Part shown: piece by piece, positions 56,801-64,000 of the stretch
Layout: each line of letters opens with the position of its first letter
How positions within the stretch are numbered: the stretch's first letter is position 1
Position numbers and translations under genes: made by a program
The notes under the pieces: model-generated
The model's database searches: none
The model's input: only the letters and a program-made list of their open reading frames with translations
What the model was told of the DNA's origin: nothing
Assembly: GCA_037893245.1 (NCBI GenBank)
Contig: JBAIAA010000436.1
Location: 434,001 to 498,000 of the forward strand
Length of the DNA: 64,000 bases
DNA from: Crossaster papposus
Taxonomy: Eukaryota; Echinodermata; Asteroidea; Velatida; Solasteridae
Direction: 5' to 3'

Positions 56801-59800
56801 CTCTGTGAATTCGAAAAAAAAAAAAAAAATATTGGATGGCGTTTAGAATCTTAGCTCCATAAATCTGCGATCCCGTTAACATGTTGTCTCCCTTCATCTT
56901 TGTGTTGCATTCGGCCCTCGTAGACTCGTGTGTAATTTTAAGTTGTAGCCAAGAAATTCTTCGCTCTCTGGACTTCCTTTATCCCATCGCCTCTGATCTC
57001 CGCCCCTTCAGATATGTACCAGAAAGGATTCCCACTTTGGAAAACACCCCCCCCCCCCAACCTTACTCCTTGACCCCTCTCCCTATACCTCATCCACTCT
57101 AGTATATTCTCTGACCTGGGGCCAATTTCATAGAGCTGCTAAGCACAAAAATTTGCTTAGCATGAAAATTTGTCCTTGGCAAAAACAAGGTTACAGACCA
57201 AATTTTCACGTGATCTTTGTTGTTTTTGATTGATAATTAGCTGGTTTTTGGCTCAGCATGAAAAACACGTAAAACTTTGGCTGATAACTTGTTTTTAATG
57301 AGAAAGACTTTTTTTGTGCTAAGCAAATTTTTGTGCTTAGCAGCTCCGTGAAATTGGCCCCCAGTATTAGATACGACTAAACTTACCGCTGCCATCTCCC
57401 TTTGTGTTTTTGCTGACCTCCTTTTTGTTGTCCGACCCCTCCCCCTCTCCCTCCACTGCAGCCTCTTTTGTGGCATCCTCTTTTGTGGAATCTTCTTTAG
57501 TAGCATCCTCTTTAGTCGCATCCTCTTTAGTCGCATCCTCTTTAGTCGCATCTTCTTTAGTCGCATCTTCTTTTGTGGCATCCTCTTTAGTCGCATCTTC
57601 TTTAGTCGCATCTTCTTTTGTGGCATCTTCTTTTGTGGCAGCCTCTTTAGTCGCATCTTCTTTAGTCGCATCTTCTTTAGTCGCATCTTCTTTAGTCGCA
57701 TCTTCTTTTGTGGCATCCTCTTTAGTCGCATCTTCTTTAGTCGCATCTTCTTTTGTGGCATCCTCTTTAGTCGCATCTTCTTTAGTCGCATTTTCTTTAG
57801 TCGCATCCGCTTTAGTTGCATCCTCTTTAGTCGCATCTTCTTTTGTGGCATCTTCTTCAGTCGCATCCTCTTTTGTGGCATCTTCTTTTGTGGCATCTTC
57901 TTTTGTGGCATCCTCTTTTGTGGCATCCTCTTTAGTCGCATCCTCTTTAGTCGCATCTTCTTTAGTTGCATCTTCTTTAGTGGCATCTTCTTTAGTGGCA
58001 TCTTCTTTTGTGGAATCCTCTTTTGTGGCATTCTCTGTAGTAGCAATCTCCTTAAACACATCCTCCTTTGTAGCATTCTCTTTAGTCGCATCTTCTGTGG
58101 CATCCTCTTTAGTCGCATCTTTTGTGGCATCTTCTTTAGTGGTATCCTCTTCTGTGGAATTCTCTTTAGTAGCATCCTCTTTAGTAGCATCCTCTTTAGT
58201 ACCATCTTCTTTTGTGGAATCTTCTTTAGCGGTATCCTCTTTTGTGGCATCCTCTTTAGTATCATCTTCTTTTGTGGCATCCTCTTTTGTGGAATCTTCT
58301 TTAGTAGCATCCTCTTTAGTAGCATCCTCTTTAGTAGCATCCTCTTCAGTCGCATCATCTTTAGTCACATCTTCTTTCAACCCCTCCTTCTCCTCCAAAC
58401 TTCCTTTCTCCTCCTCTTTGCCGTTCTTAGTTCCTTCCCCAGTTTCCACCTCTGTCTTGTTGTCTCCGGTCTTGTTGTCTTCAGTCTTGTTGGGATCCTT
58501 GCCCATCCCTTCTTGGCTCTCCTTCAGAATCTTGGCTCGTCTCTCCTGGACCTGCTCCTCAAGCTGCTGCAACTTGTCGTAGTCATACTGCAAGGAAGAC
58601 CAGGGCAAATAGCATCATAGGCGCCAACGAATGGGGCTTGGTGTTTTGTTTTTTTAATCAAGTCCCAGTTAGGCGATATTTTTTTTATATGCGAGGGGTT
58701 CTAGCAAAATGAGACGGAACTGGGCAGAGGTTGAAATGTGGGTTCTCAGGTATTAGAAAAAGAGGATAAAATTCTCCTTAAAATGCTGTGTCGCACTTCA
58801 ATCTGACATTCCATTAACAAGTTATGGCTTCTTAAAATTCGTATTTATCAACATATCACAAAAGTAAAATATTTTTAAAAAGGCCTTTGAAGCTTCGAGT
58901 TTCGTACATGTGATATAGACAAATATCCAAATGTCCAAAAGACACTTTTATAACTCATTTCGACCTGCCTAGTTCTGCCTCATTTTTGCCAGAACGCCTA
59001 ACATTCGTTTGATTTACTCCAAGTTTGTGCGAGACTCCAATTTCTATGCCTTTATTTTCTCCACCTACCTTGTAGTAGATGTGGTTGATGTAGCGCATGT
59101 AGATGCGACAGAGATCCGAGGCACTACCCCGCTCCTCGATGTAAGACTGCAGCGTAGTGATGATCTTAGTCACTCGGGTCTCATCCTTCAATCTGTTACA
59201 GTGATCATTCCACAAAATAAGGACGGTTCTCAAAACTTGAGTCTCGCCTACTTTTGCAATTACCTTATTTTATAACTTAACCTCAAATGACCTTTGACCT
59301 CAGTTGTGACCTTCAATATCCCCAGCACGTGCAATTTTCCATATTGCATCTATCACCCAAGTTTGATTGCAATTCAACTTCACGTTTTCAAATGAGACAA
59401 ATTTTACAATTCCAGCCGCTTGTACAACTTGACCTAAATAGACCTATGACCTTTGACCAGTACTTGACCTTTGACACGACAATTATATAAAGTTTAAAAT
59501 TTTGCAAGAATAACGCAAGTTTGAATGCAATTAAACTGCAAGTTTGCATATAAGACAAACTTTTCGGAACTTTAACCAAAATGGCTCGTATACACAGACG
59601 GCCTAAATACTACGTACAGAACTAATGATTGCAGAGTCTCTTTCTGAATTTCGTTCAGGTGATGGCCTATCATACGTGAACCCTAACCCTCTAAGATACT
59701 CTGGCTAAAAAACAGTTAATCGTAAAAATAATAAGACTTTAAGATAATAAAAACTAAAAACCAGTTAATCGTAAAAAATAATAAGACTTTAAGATAATAA

Positions 59801-62800
59801 GACTTTAATAAGAAGTTACAGAATGCAGTTCCTGAGCTATCGTACCTCTCAACAAATTCCGTGGAGTGTGCGTCAGCTGACTGCAGGATCTTAGTAAACT
59901 CCTTGTCCATCCGTTCCACAATGGTCAACACACAGCCTCGAATCCGATATGGCTTCTCCTACAATCACACAAATCATTCACTCAAATATTAGAGAGGTTT
60001 CGCCTGCAAACGGATACGGTTAGCTTAACGGATACGTCATTAATTTTCGCGGACTTATGACGTCACAGTTTCTCACTATCCGCTAACCGTGTACAAGGCA
60101 CGGATATCTCGCTTGCTACACGTAAGTATAAAACGCGTACGGATAGCTCAACGTACACGTACGCGTATCTGTTCGTATCGAAACCTCTCTATTATCTTTA
60201 AAAAAATATATGTATCGAGTTCTGCACTTCCCCAACAATTAAACAAAAAATATTTTACCCAATATTTAATGTACATCACCCTGACCAAAATTTCATTTTA
60301 CAATTTTTTTACAATTTTAATTGGTATAATTTTAAACTGAATGTACATGTATATTGCATGTAGCCGAGATGGGGTATATATTTTTGTTTGATAACCTATT
60401 AAACCCAAACTCCCAACTTAGTTTTACTTTATACTAGAGGAATGTGTCTGTTACAATCCATCACTCGTATTGCTCAATATAATGCCTTAGGACATATGCT
60501 ACATTCCAATCGTGTCGTGTTTATCGTGTTCACGAGTTCACGAGTTCACGAGTTCACGAGTCGTGTAATGGTGTTCACCAGTAGTGAACTCGAGGTGGAT
60601 TTTTTTTATCCATGTTCACGACTTTATAAACGAATAAAATACTCGCGCATGCGTGTTGGTTCACGTACGAGTTCTCGCGCGATAAAGAATGTCCTTACCG
60701 CACGACTAACTCGACTGTGCGCGTGCGTCTTGGTGGGTAGCGTTTGGAATGCAACCTACTCGTGAACGTTGAGAAATTTACGGTGAACACGATAAACACG
60801 ACGCGATTGGAACGCAGCATAAATTCATTGAAATTCACCACTGGTGCTGGTGTATTTTGATGGACTTGGTACACATCACCTTTTTCTTTAGCCAAAACCT
60901 ACCAAATTGAGGGTGGATTTTGATGAAGTTAGTAAAAGGTTATGGTTAGAGGCTAGGGGATGGCTAGAGGATGGTTCCTAGCCAAAGGGTTCTAAGGGGT
61001 TAGGGTTAAAGACTTCAGCTCTTAACCAGTTCGCGCCGGGATTATTTTAACATCACAGAGCCGATGCGCAGGATTATTTTTAACAAAACTCGATCCGAAG
61101 CAGGTTCAGGAACGCCAGTACCGGGAAGCACACCCACGCATTTCCGGCCTGGCTCGCTGCTTACAGACATTTCCGGCCTGGCTCGCTGCTTACAGACATT
61201 TCCGGCCTTGCTCGCTACTGACAGACATTTCCGGCCTTGCTCGTGGCGGGTTTATGCGTCATCCGTTTTGAATCTGGGTAAAAACTTTGCGTTTATATTC
61301 CTCATCCGGAGCGAACTGGTTAAAGATGTAACAGCTGACTTACATTGTAGGTTTCAGAGTCTTCAGGGATGTTCTCATTGACAGTGATGTCAAGATTATT
61401 CCTCAGTATCTCAAGGATCTCAGAGACGCAGTCCAAACACCTAGCAACAGAGACGGAGAAAAACACGGGGAAAATTACATTTTAGAGAAATAAGTTATCG
61501 AGGACCAAACAATTTAGCAGATCACAGAAACAAGGGTCATAGTCAAATGGTACATGTCACGGATCCAATGAAAATGAGTTGTCTGTTTGTCGGGCGAGTT
61601 GTCTGTTTGTCGGGCGAGTTGAGTTGTCTGTTTGTCGGGCGAGTTGAGTTGTCTGTTTGTCGGGCGAGTTGAGTTGTCTGTTTGTCGGGCGAGTTGAGTT
61701 GTCTGTTTGTCGGGCGAGTTGTCCGTTTGTCGGGCGAGTTGTCCGTTTGTCGGGCGAGTTGTCCGTTTGTCGGGCGAGTTGTCCGTTTGTCGGGCGAGTT
61801 GTCCGTTTGTCGGGCGAGTTGTCCGTTTGTCGGGCGAGTTGTCCGTTTGTCGGGCGAGTTGTCCGTTTGTCGGGCGAGTTGTCCGTTTGTCGGGCGAGTT
61901 GTCCGTTTGTCGGGCGAGTTGTCCGTTTGTCGGGCGAGTTGTCCGTTTGTCGGGCGAGTTGTCCGTTTGTCGGGCGAGTTGTCCATTTGTCGGGCGAGTT
62001 GTCCGTTTGTCGGGCGAGTTGTCTGTTTGTCGGGCGAGTTGTCCATTTGTTGGGCAAGTTGTCTGTTTGTCGGACGAGTTGTGTGTTTGTCGCGCAGGTT
62101 GTCTGTCTGTTTGTTTGATTGTTTGTTAGCAGGATTACTACAAAAAACTATTGGAGGGATTTTTACAAAACTTGGTGGGTAGATAGCTTATGGGTCAAGG
62201 TTGATTCCATCAAATTGTCAGATTGATCTGGATCCAGATCAGGAATCTGGATGACCTTTAAAAATCTGAATGGTTTTTTTTCACGTTGGGAGATAGGGTG
62301 TTTTTTCTGGTTGGGTGAGATTTGCCAATGGAGGGCGCTGTACTGGACAGCCGGTACCATTGGGACGTGTTTTGGGGGTTGAGGATGAGGTCTGAGCTCC
62401 GAGTGCCCTTTTTAAGTTGACTTACTTCATCCACATGTCCGGCTTCATACACGTAGCAACGTTGGGGTTGTAGTCGTAGATCGCCGCCGTGATGTTGAAC
62501 AGCACCTTCAGGTCGATGGCCACGCCCAGGTTGTTCTGCGTTGCGATAGTCCGCAGCTCTCGCAGCAGCTCAATCTGCTCTTTACGGTTGGTGCCCTTGC
62601 GGCCGCGGGCCGAGACGATCTCGTGAAGCTTCTTATTGACCAAGGTGTGCGTGATGTCCGTGCCTTTGTCAAACATCACCTGGGAACATTTTGGAAACAG
62701 GTTACACAAACCGGTTTTACTCGAACAACTTCCTACACAAAATGTCTGTTTAAAAAAAGCTGCCCCAATTTGTCATTATTACCCATTAGCACAGGTTTAT

Positions 62801-63549
62801 CCACAAATAATGTTGTGCAGGGTGGTAACAAAACAATTTTTTTATTATCTAAACATGCGGCGGCAGTCTAGAGGCAAGAAATTGGACGTATGGTCCAATT
62901 TCAGAGAGGTCCACATTACACGATTACACCACTACTGCAACCCAGTCAGACAGTATGACCTTTGACCTATGACCTATGACCTATGACCTCACCTTACTGA
63001 TGGGCAACCCCTTGGTGACCTTTGTCCACTCTTCGTCCCCTTCTTCCTCCTCTTCCTGCTTGGCTCGTCTGGCTTCGCGCTCTTTGCGACGGTGGAGGCG
63101 CACGTTCGTTTGATGATCCTCCTTCTCCGGATTATTCCTGCGATTTTTGTTTGTATAAAACAAAACTCGGCTCTCAATTTCAAATATTTCATCTTCATAT
63201 TTTAAATATTTAACCTTTAAATTATTTGTTACTCTTTTTTTTAAGTTAAGTGTTCAAAGATGGTGGACAAAATACTGTTCTTGTGGTCTGGCTCCCTGAC
63301 CCTACTTCAGACGAAACAAAGCACTTCATTGACAGAATAATTGTTAGGTCAGGGAACCAGACTGGCTAGCTTGCACCAGTTCTTAGATATGTAATCAATT
63401 GCACAAAAAATTTTGACGTATTAAATTTGGTAAATTGGGGGAAGGCTTTCAAAAACAGAAATCCGTCGAGCAGTTGGAAAAACAGTTTTCTTGAAAATGA
63501 CAAAACACCTTTTTTTTTTACCTTGAGTTCGCCTCCGACTTTTGAATCA
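50863..63549 (-). CDS. EIF3C: Eukaryotic translation initiation factor 3 subunit C, N-terminus missing, fifteen exons
   Basis: eIF3c is a core scaffold subunit of eIF3, which binds the 40S ribosome and recruits eIF1 and eIF5. Exons in order: 63522-63549, 62993-63137, 62426-62679, 61344-61440, 59846-59958, 59069-59192, 57387-58587, 56609-56802, 55596-55721, 54888-55041, 53486-53729, 53120-53185, 52412-52499, 51466-52057 and 50863-50891. All are GT-AG with agreeing phases; about 1150 codons are present. Landmarks: a charged [20 protein letters not shown] segment, [92 protein letters not shown], the PCI domain ([55 protein letters not shown]) and an RGG-rich tail. The KEDAT-repeat exon is described separately. 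The N-terminus lies beyond 64000. Confidence 0.96.
51466..52057 (-). CDS. EIF3C: EIF3C exon encoding the C-terminal RGG-rich tail
   Basis: The exon opens with [20 protein letters not shown] and [20 protein letters not shown], conserved in eIF3c. About 130 residues of GYRGDR, GGYRGG and GGGNYRGGG repeats follow. Arg-Gly-Gly tracts are typical RNA-binding and arginine-methylation sites. Human eIF3c has only a short GYRRGGYRQ-type tail. Codons are GC-rich compared with the rest of the window. Confidence 0.92.
52594..52836. mobile_element. TTAACCAGTTCGCG MITE, copy 4
   Basis: Complete copy with TTAA at both ends: TTAACCAGTTCGCGCCGGAG and CAGCGCGAACTGGTTAA. It runs in the same direction as the 16663 copy and opposite to the 33439 and 61022 copies. 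Confidence 0.82.
53224..53385 (+). repeat. Interspersed repeat, TTTTGATGGATT family, copy 2
   Basis: Inverted relative of 39493-39660: CTCCCAAATCCATC, GGGTCCTGC, AAATTTTGATGGATTATGGT and GGACTTGGGC appear in the opposite order and strand. Confidence 0.5.
53765..54066. mobile_element. Foldback element, GTGTCTGAATTACTTGGCTG ends
   Basis: GGCCGTGTCTGAATTACTTG (left) is matched by its complement CAAGTAATTCAGACACGACC (right). Between lie three direct copies of an ACTTGGCTGCGGCTCGATA ... AGTCTATGAGATGTGGCTG segment, some followed by inverted parts. A partial relative is at 56921-56960. Confidence 0.75.
54152..54645. mobile_element. TIR element, GGCCGTGTCCGAAACGAGTG ends
   Basis: The left end, AGGCCGTGTCCGAAACGAGT with GTCTAGAGCTACGG, is matched in inverted orientation by AACTCTAGACACCCGTTTCA and GACACGGCCT. 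Inverted ends are about 35 bases and the element about 494 bases. Similar ends occur at 26612-26750. Confidence 0.75.
55318..55374 (+). repeat. Interstitial telomere-like (TTAGGG)n array
   Basis: About nine units of TTAGGG with variants (TTAGGATTGGGG, TTGGGG). It is preceded by looser TTGGGT/TTAGTG sequence from 55290 and lies in an EIF3C intron. Confidence 0.85.
57118..57362. mobile_element. GCTGCTAAGCA MITE copy adjoining the KEDAT exon
   Basis: Full-length 245-base copy, GGGGCCAATTTCATAGAGCT to GCAGCTCCGTGAAATTGGCC. It lies only 24 bases from the donor side of the 57387-58587 exon. Confidence 0.8.
57387..58587 (-). CDS. EIF3C: EIF3C giant exon with KEDAT pentapeptide array
   Basis: The exon is 1201 bases (400 codons and one base) with a normal acceptor (CTTCCTTGCAG) and donor (GTAAGT). 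It begins [20 protein letters not shown], conserved in position with human FDYKAHQ. An E/K/G/N-rich stretch follows, then about 60 copies of a 15-base unit encoding KEDAT (variants [20 protein letters not shown]). It ends [20 protein letters not shown] before ELMDRMCKF resumes in the next exon. The segment replaces a human linker of about 25 residues. Alternating Lys and Glu/Asp suggests a charged, flexible or helical segment with net charge about -1 per unit. Confidence 0.9.
57465..58380. repeat. Coding minisatellite, 15-bp unit
   Basis: On the plus strand the unit reads GCATCTTCTTTAGTC or GCATCCTCTTTTGTG with few variants, in about 61 tandem units. Units keep the 15-base period, with rare changes such as loss of one codon pair near 58095-58130. 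The period is divisible by three, so length changes preserve the EIF3C frame. Confidence 0.95.
59990..60191. mobile_element. Small TIR element, TAGAGAGGTTTCG ends
   Basis: TAGAGAGGTTTCG on the left and CGAAACCTCTCTA on the right are perfect inverted ends. The 200-base interior is rich in short palindromic ACGGATA/GTACACG motifs. Confidence 0.72.
60495..60821. mobile_element. TIR element, TATGCTACATTCCAATCG ends
   Basis: The left end TATGCTACATTCCAATCGTG, continuing TCGTGTTTATCGTGTTCAC, is matched in inverted orientation on the right by GTGAACACGATAAACACGAC and GCGATTGGAACGCAGCATA. This is about 38 paired bases with four mismatches. Four tandem CACGAGTT units follow the left end. Confidence 0.8.
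61022..61323. mobile_element. TTAACCAGTTCGCG MITE, copy 5, with internal duplications
   Basis: Complete with TTAA at both ends (TTAACCAGTTCGCGCCGGGA and CCGGAGCGAACTGGTTAA). The internal ATTTCCGGCCTGGCTCGCTG unit of about 31 bases is repeated four times, which makes it longer than the other copies. Confidence 0.82.
61576..62110. repeat. Minisatellite: 20-bp GAGTTGTCCGTTTGTCGGGC, about 25 units
   Basis: Near-perfect 20-base units. Four early units carry an extra GAGTT (25 bases). Early and late units have T at the eighth base (GTCTG), and the middle ones have C (GTCCG). It lies in EIF3C intron sequence between exons 62426-62679 and 61344-61440. The long open frames across it are repeat artefacts. 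Confidence 0.97.
62120..62410 (+). repeat. Interspersed repeat with GATCTGGATCCAGATC core
   Basis: ACAAAACTTGGTGGGTAGAT, AGCTTATGGGTCAAGG and GATTGATCTGGATCCAGATC match, with changes, the segment at about 405-600 (GAAACTTGATGGGTACATGA, GATCTGGATGCAGATCGGGA). The class is unknown; similar GGATCCAGATC repeats are scattered in many invertebrate genomes (recalled, not checked). Confidence 0.5.
63290..63515. repeat. Interspersed repeat, TTAGGTCAGGGAACCAGACT family
   Basis: GTCTGGCTCCCTGACCC (63288-63304) faces TTAGGTCAGGGAACCAGACT (63343-63362) in inverted orientation. The following segment, with CTTGCACCA and TTTTCTTGAAAATGACA, matches 12687-12850. The repeat ends right before the EIF3C microexon donor. 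Confidence 0.5.
63522..63549 (-). CDS. EIF3C: EIF3C microexon, 28 bases
   Basis: A good acceptor (TTTCTATTTGCTTCTTAG) and a donor (AAG followed by GTAAAA) bracket 28 bases that read IQKSEANS in frame with the next exon (NNPEKEDHQ). The length fits the required phases. No homologous peptide is certain here because the region is poorly conserved, so the call rests on splice signals and frame. Confidence 0.55.
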
Positions 63550-64000
63550 CTAAGAAGCAAATAGAAATGAATAGTCCAAGTTTTTGGTTCATATCAATCG
63601 ATTTCATGTTTCTAAAGCACAACAGGCACCAGAGTGTGGCTGGAGTTCCCACAGTAGGCAGCCTAAAATTGCCTTAAGCCCAAGACAAAATCAGGGATTC
63701 GAAAAAGGCCTAATTAATCAATTAAGGTATTTTATAATCTTTTATAATTTTATAATTAAGGTATTTTTGTTAATTGCAAATATTGTATTATTACTACACA
63801 ATGCACTGAAAGAAAAAAATTTTCTTATAAATGTACAACTGTTTAGAGTGAGTGAGTGAGTGAGTTTAGGGTTTAACGCCGTGCCAGCATCAGTGGCCAA
63901 ATTTACGGCGGGAATGTGTACAAATATAAGACAATAGGTAGTAATACAAAACAATGGAGTAAACTGTGGAGAATATAAAAACTTGGAGTCAGAAGGAACA
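63550..64000 (-). other. EIF3C upstream intron, window edge
   Basis: AT-rich sequence with no coding exon seen. It contains a GAGTGAGTGAGTTTAGGGTT-type repeat at 63846-63918. Earlier EIF3C exons must lie beyond the right edge. Confidence 0.5.
63846..63918 (+). repeat. GAGTGAGTGAGTTTAGGGTTTAACGCCG repeat
   Basis: A short GTGA run followed by GTTTAGGGTTTAACGCCGTG, a CAGCAT segment and a TTACGGCGGGAA end. It resembles a SINE-associated domain widespread in molluscs, by memory only and not checked. Confidence 0.45.

Larger units (their letters stand above)
52058..57386 (-). other. EIF3C introns between the RGG exon and the KEDAT exon
   Basis: Noncoding apart from the listed exons. It holds a TTAACC element (52594-52836), a repeat shared with LIS1 intron 1 (53224-53385), two foldback families (53765-54066 and 54152-54645), interstitial telomere-like repeats (55318-55374) and a GCTGCTAAGCA element (57118-57362). 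Confidence 0.6.
58588..62425 (-). other. EIF3C introns upstream of the KEDAT exon
   Basis: Noncoding apart from exons 59069-59192, 59846-59958 and 61344-61440. It includes TGACCTTTGACC-rich sequence (59285-59475), two small TIR elements (59990-60191 and 60495-60821), a TTAACC element (61022-61323), a 20-base minisatellite (61576-62110) and a GATCTGGATCCAGATC-type repeat (62120-62410). Confidence 0.6.

Noticed and set aside
57237-58582. Long open frames overlapping the KEDAT exon (373 residues on the minus strand in another frame, 392 residues on the plus strand)
   Set aside because: The 15-base repeat keeps every frame open. Only the frame with conserved eIF3c flanks and correct splice phases is coding.
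61576-62110. CRISPR array
   Set aside because: Units are contiguous direct repeats without distinct spacers, and the genome is eukaryotic. The same applies to 31801-32172.
61543-62182. Five long overlapping frames over the 20-bp minisatellite
   Set aside because: The same artefact: a repeat without stop codons in a noncoding intron.

Overview
This is a window of animal nuclear DNA. It holds four protein-coding genes split by spliced introns, set in AT-rich, repeat-dense sequence. The exons fit deuterostome proteins well. The gene neighbourhood, short exons and dense small inverted-repeat elements suggest a marine invertebrate deuterostome, most likely an echinoderm and perhaps a sea star. 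The species is an inference and is not proven by the sequence.

Layout. (1) Positions 115-22399, minus strand: the first six coding exons of CLUH (clustered mitochondria protein homolog), which runs off the left edge; most of the block is intron, one of about 10 kb. (2) Positions 22400-28325: CLUH 5' flank and a probable long LIS1 3' UTR, with a long CpG-rich palindrome. (3) Positions 28326-42343, minus strand: a complete ten-coding-exon PAFAH1B1/LIS1 gene (408 residues, LisH plus seven WD40 repeats). (4) Positions 42344-44712: a divergent promoter region with NRF1-, ZNF143-, ETS- and YY1-like motifs. (5) Positions 44713-48772, plus strand: complete METTL16 (586 residues, seven coding exons, one GC-AG intron). 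(6) Positions 48773-50862: convergent 3' flanks. (7) Positions 50863-63549, minus strand: EIF3C from its middle to its C-terminus; the N-terminus lies beyond the right edge.

The genes are housekeeping in kind: CLUH (mRNAs of nuclear-encoded mitochondrial proteins), LIS1 (dynein regulation), METTL16 (U6 snRNA and MAT2A m6A methylation) and eIF3c (translation initiation). They do not form one pathway. CLUH, PAFAH1B1 and METTL16 are also neighbours on human 17p13.3, and the head-to-head PAFAH1B1/METTL16 arrangement is kept, so the block looks like old conserved microsynteny.

The most unusual protein feature is in EIF3C. One 1201-base exon carries a roughly 300-residue array of the pentapeptide KEDAT where human eIF3c has a short acidic linker. 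The noncoding part holds at least six families of short inverted-repeat transposons (several with visible target-site duplications and nested insertions), tRNA-derived SINEs, two minisatellites, and interstitial telomere-like repeats. I saw no prokaryotic-type system, no CRISPR array and no viral genes.
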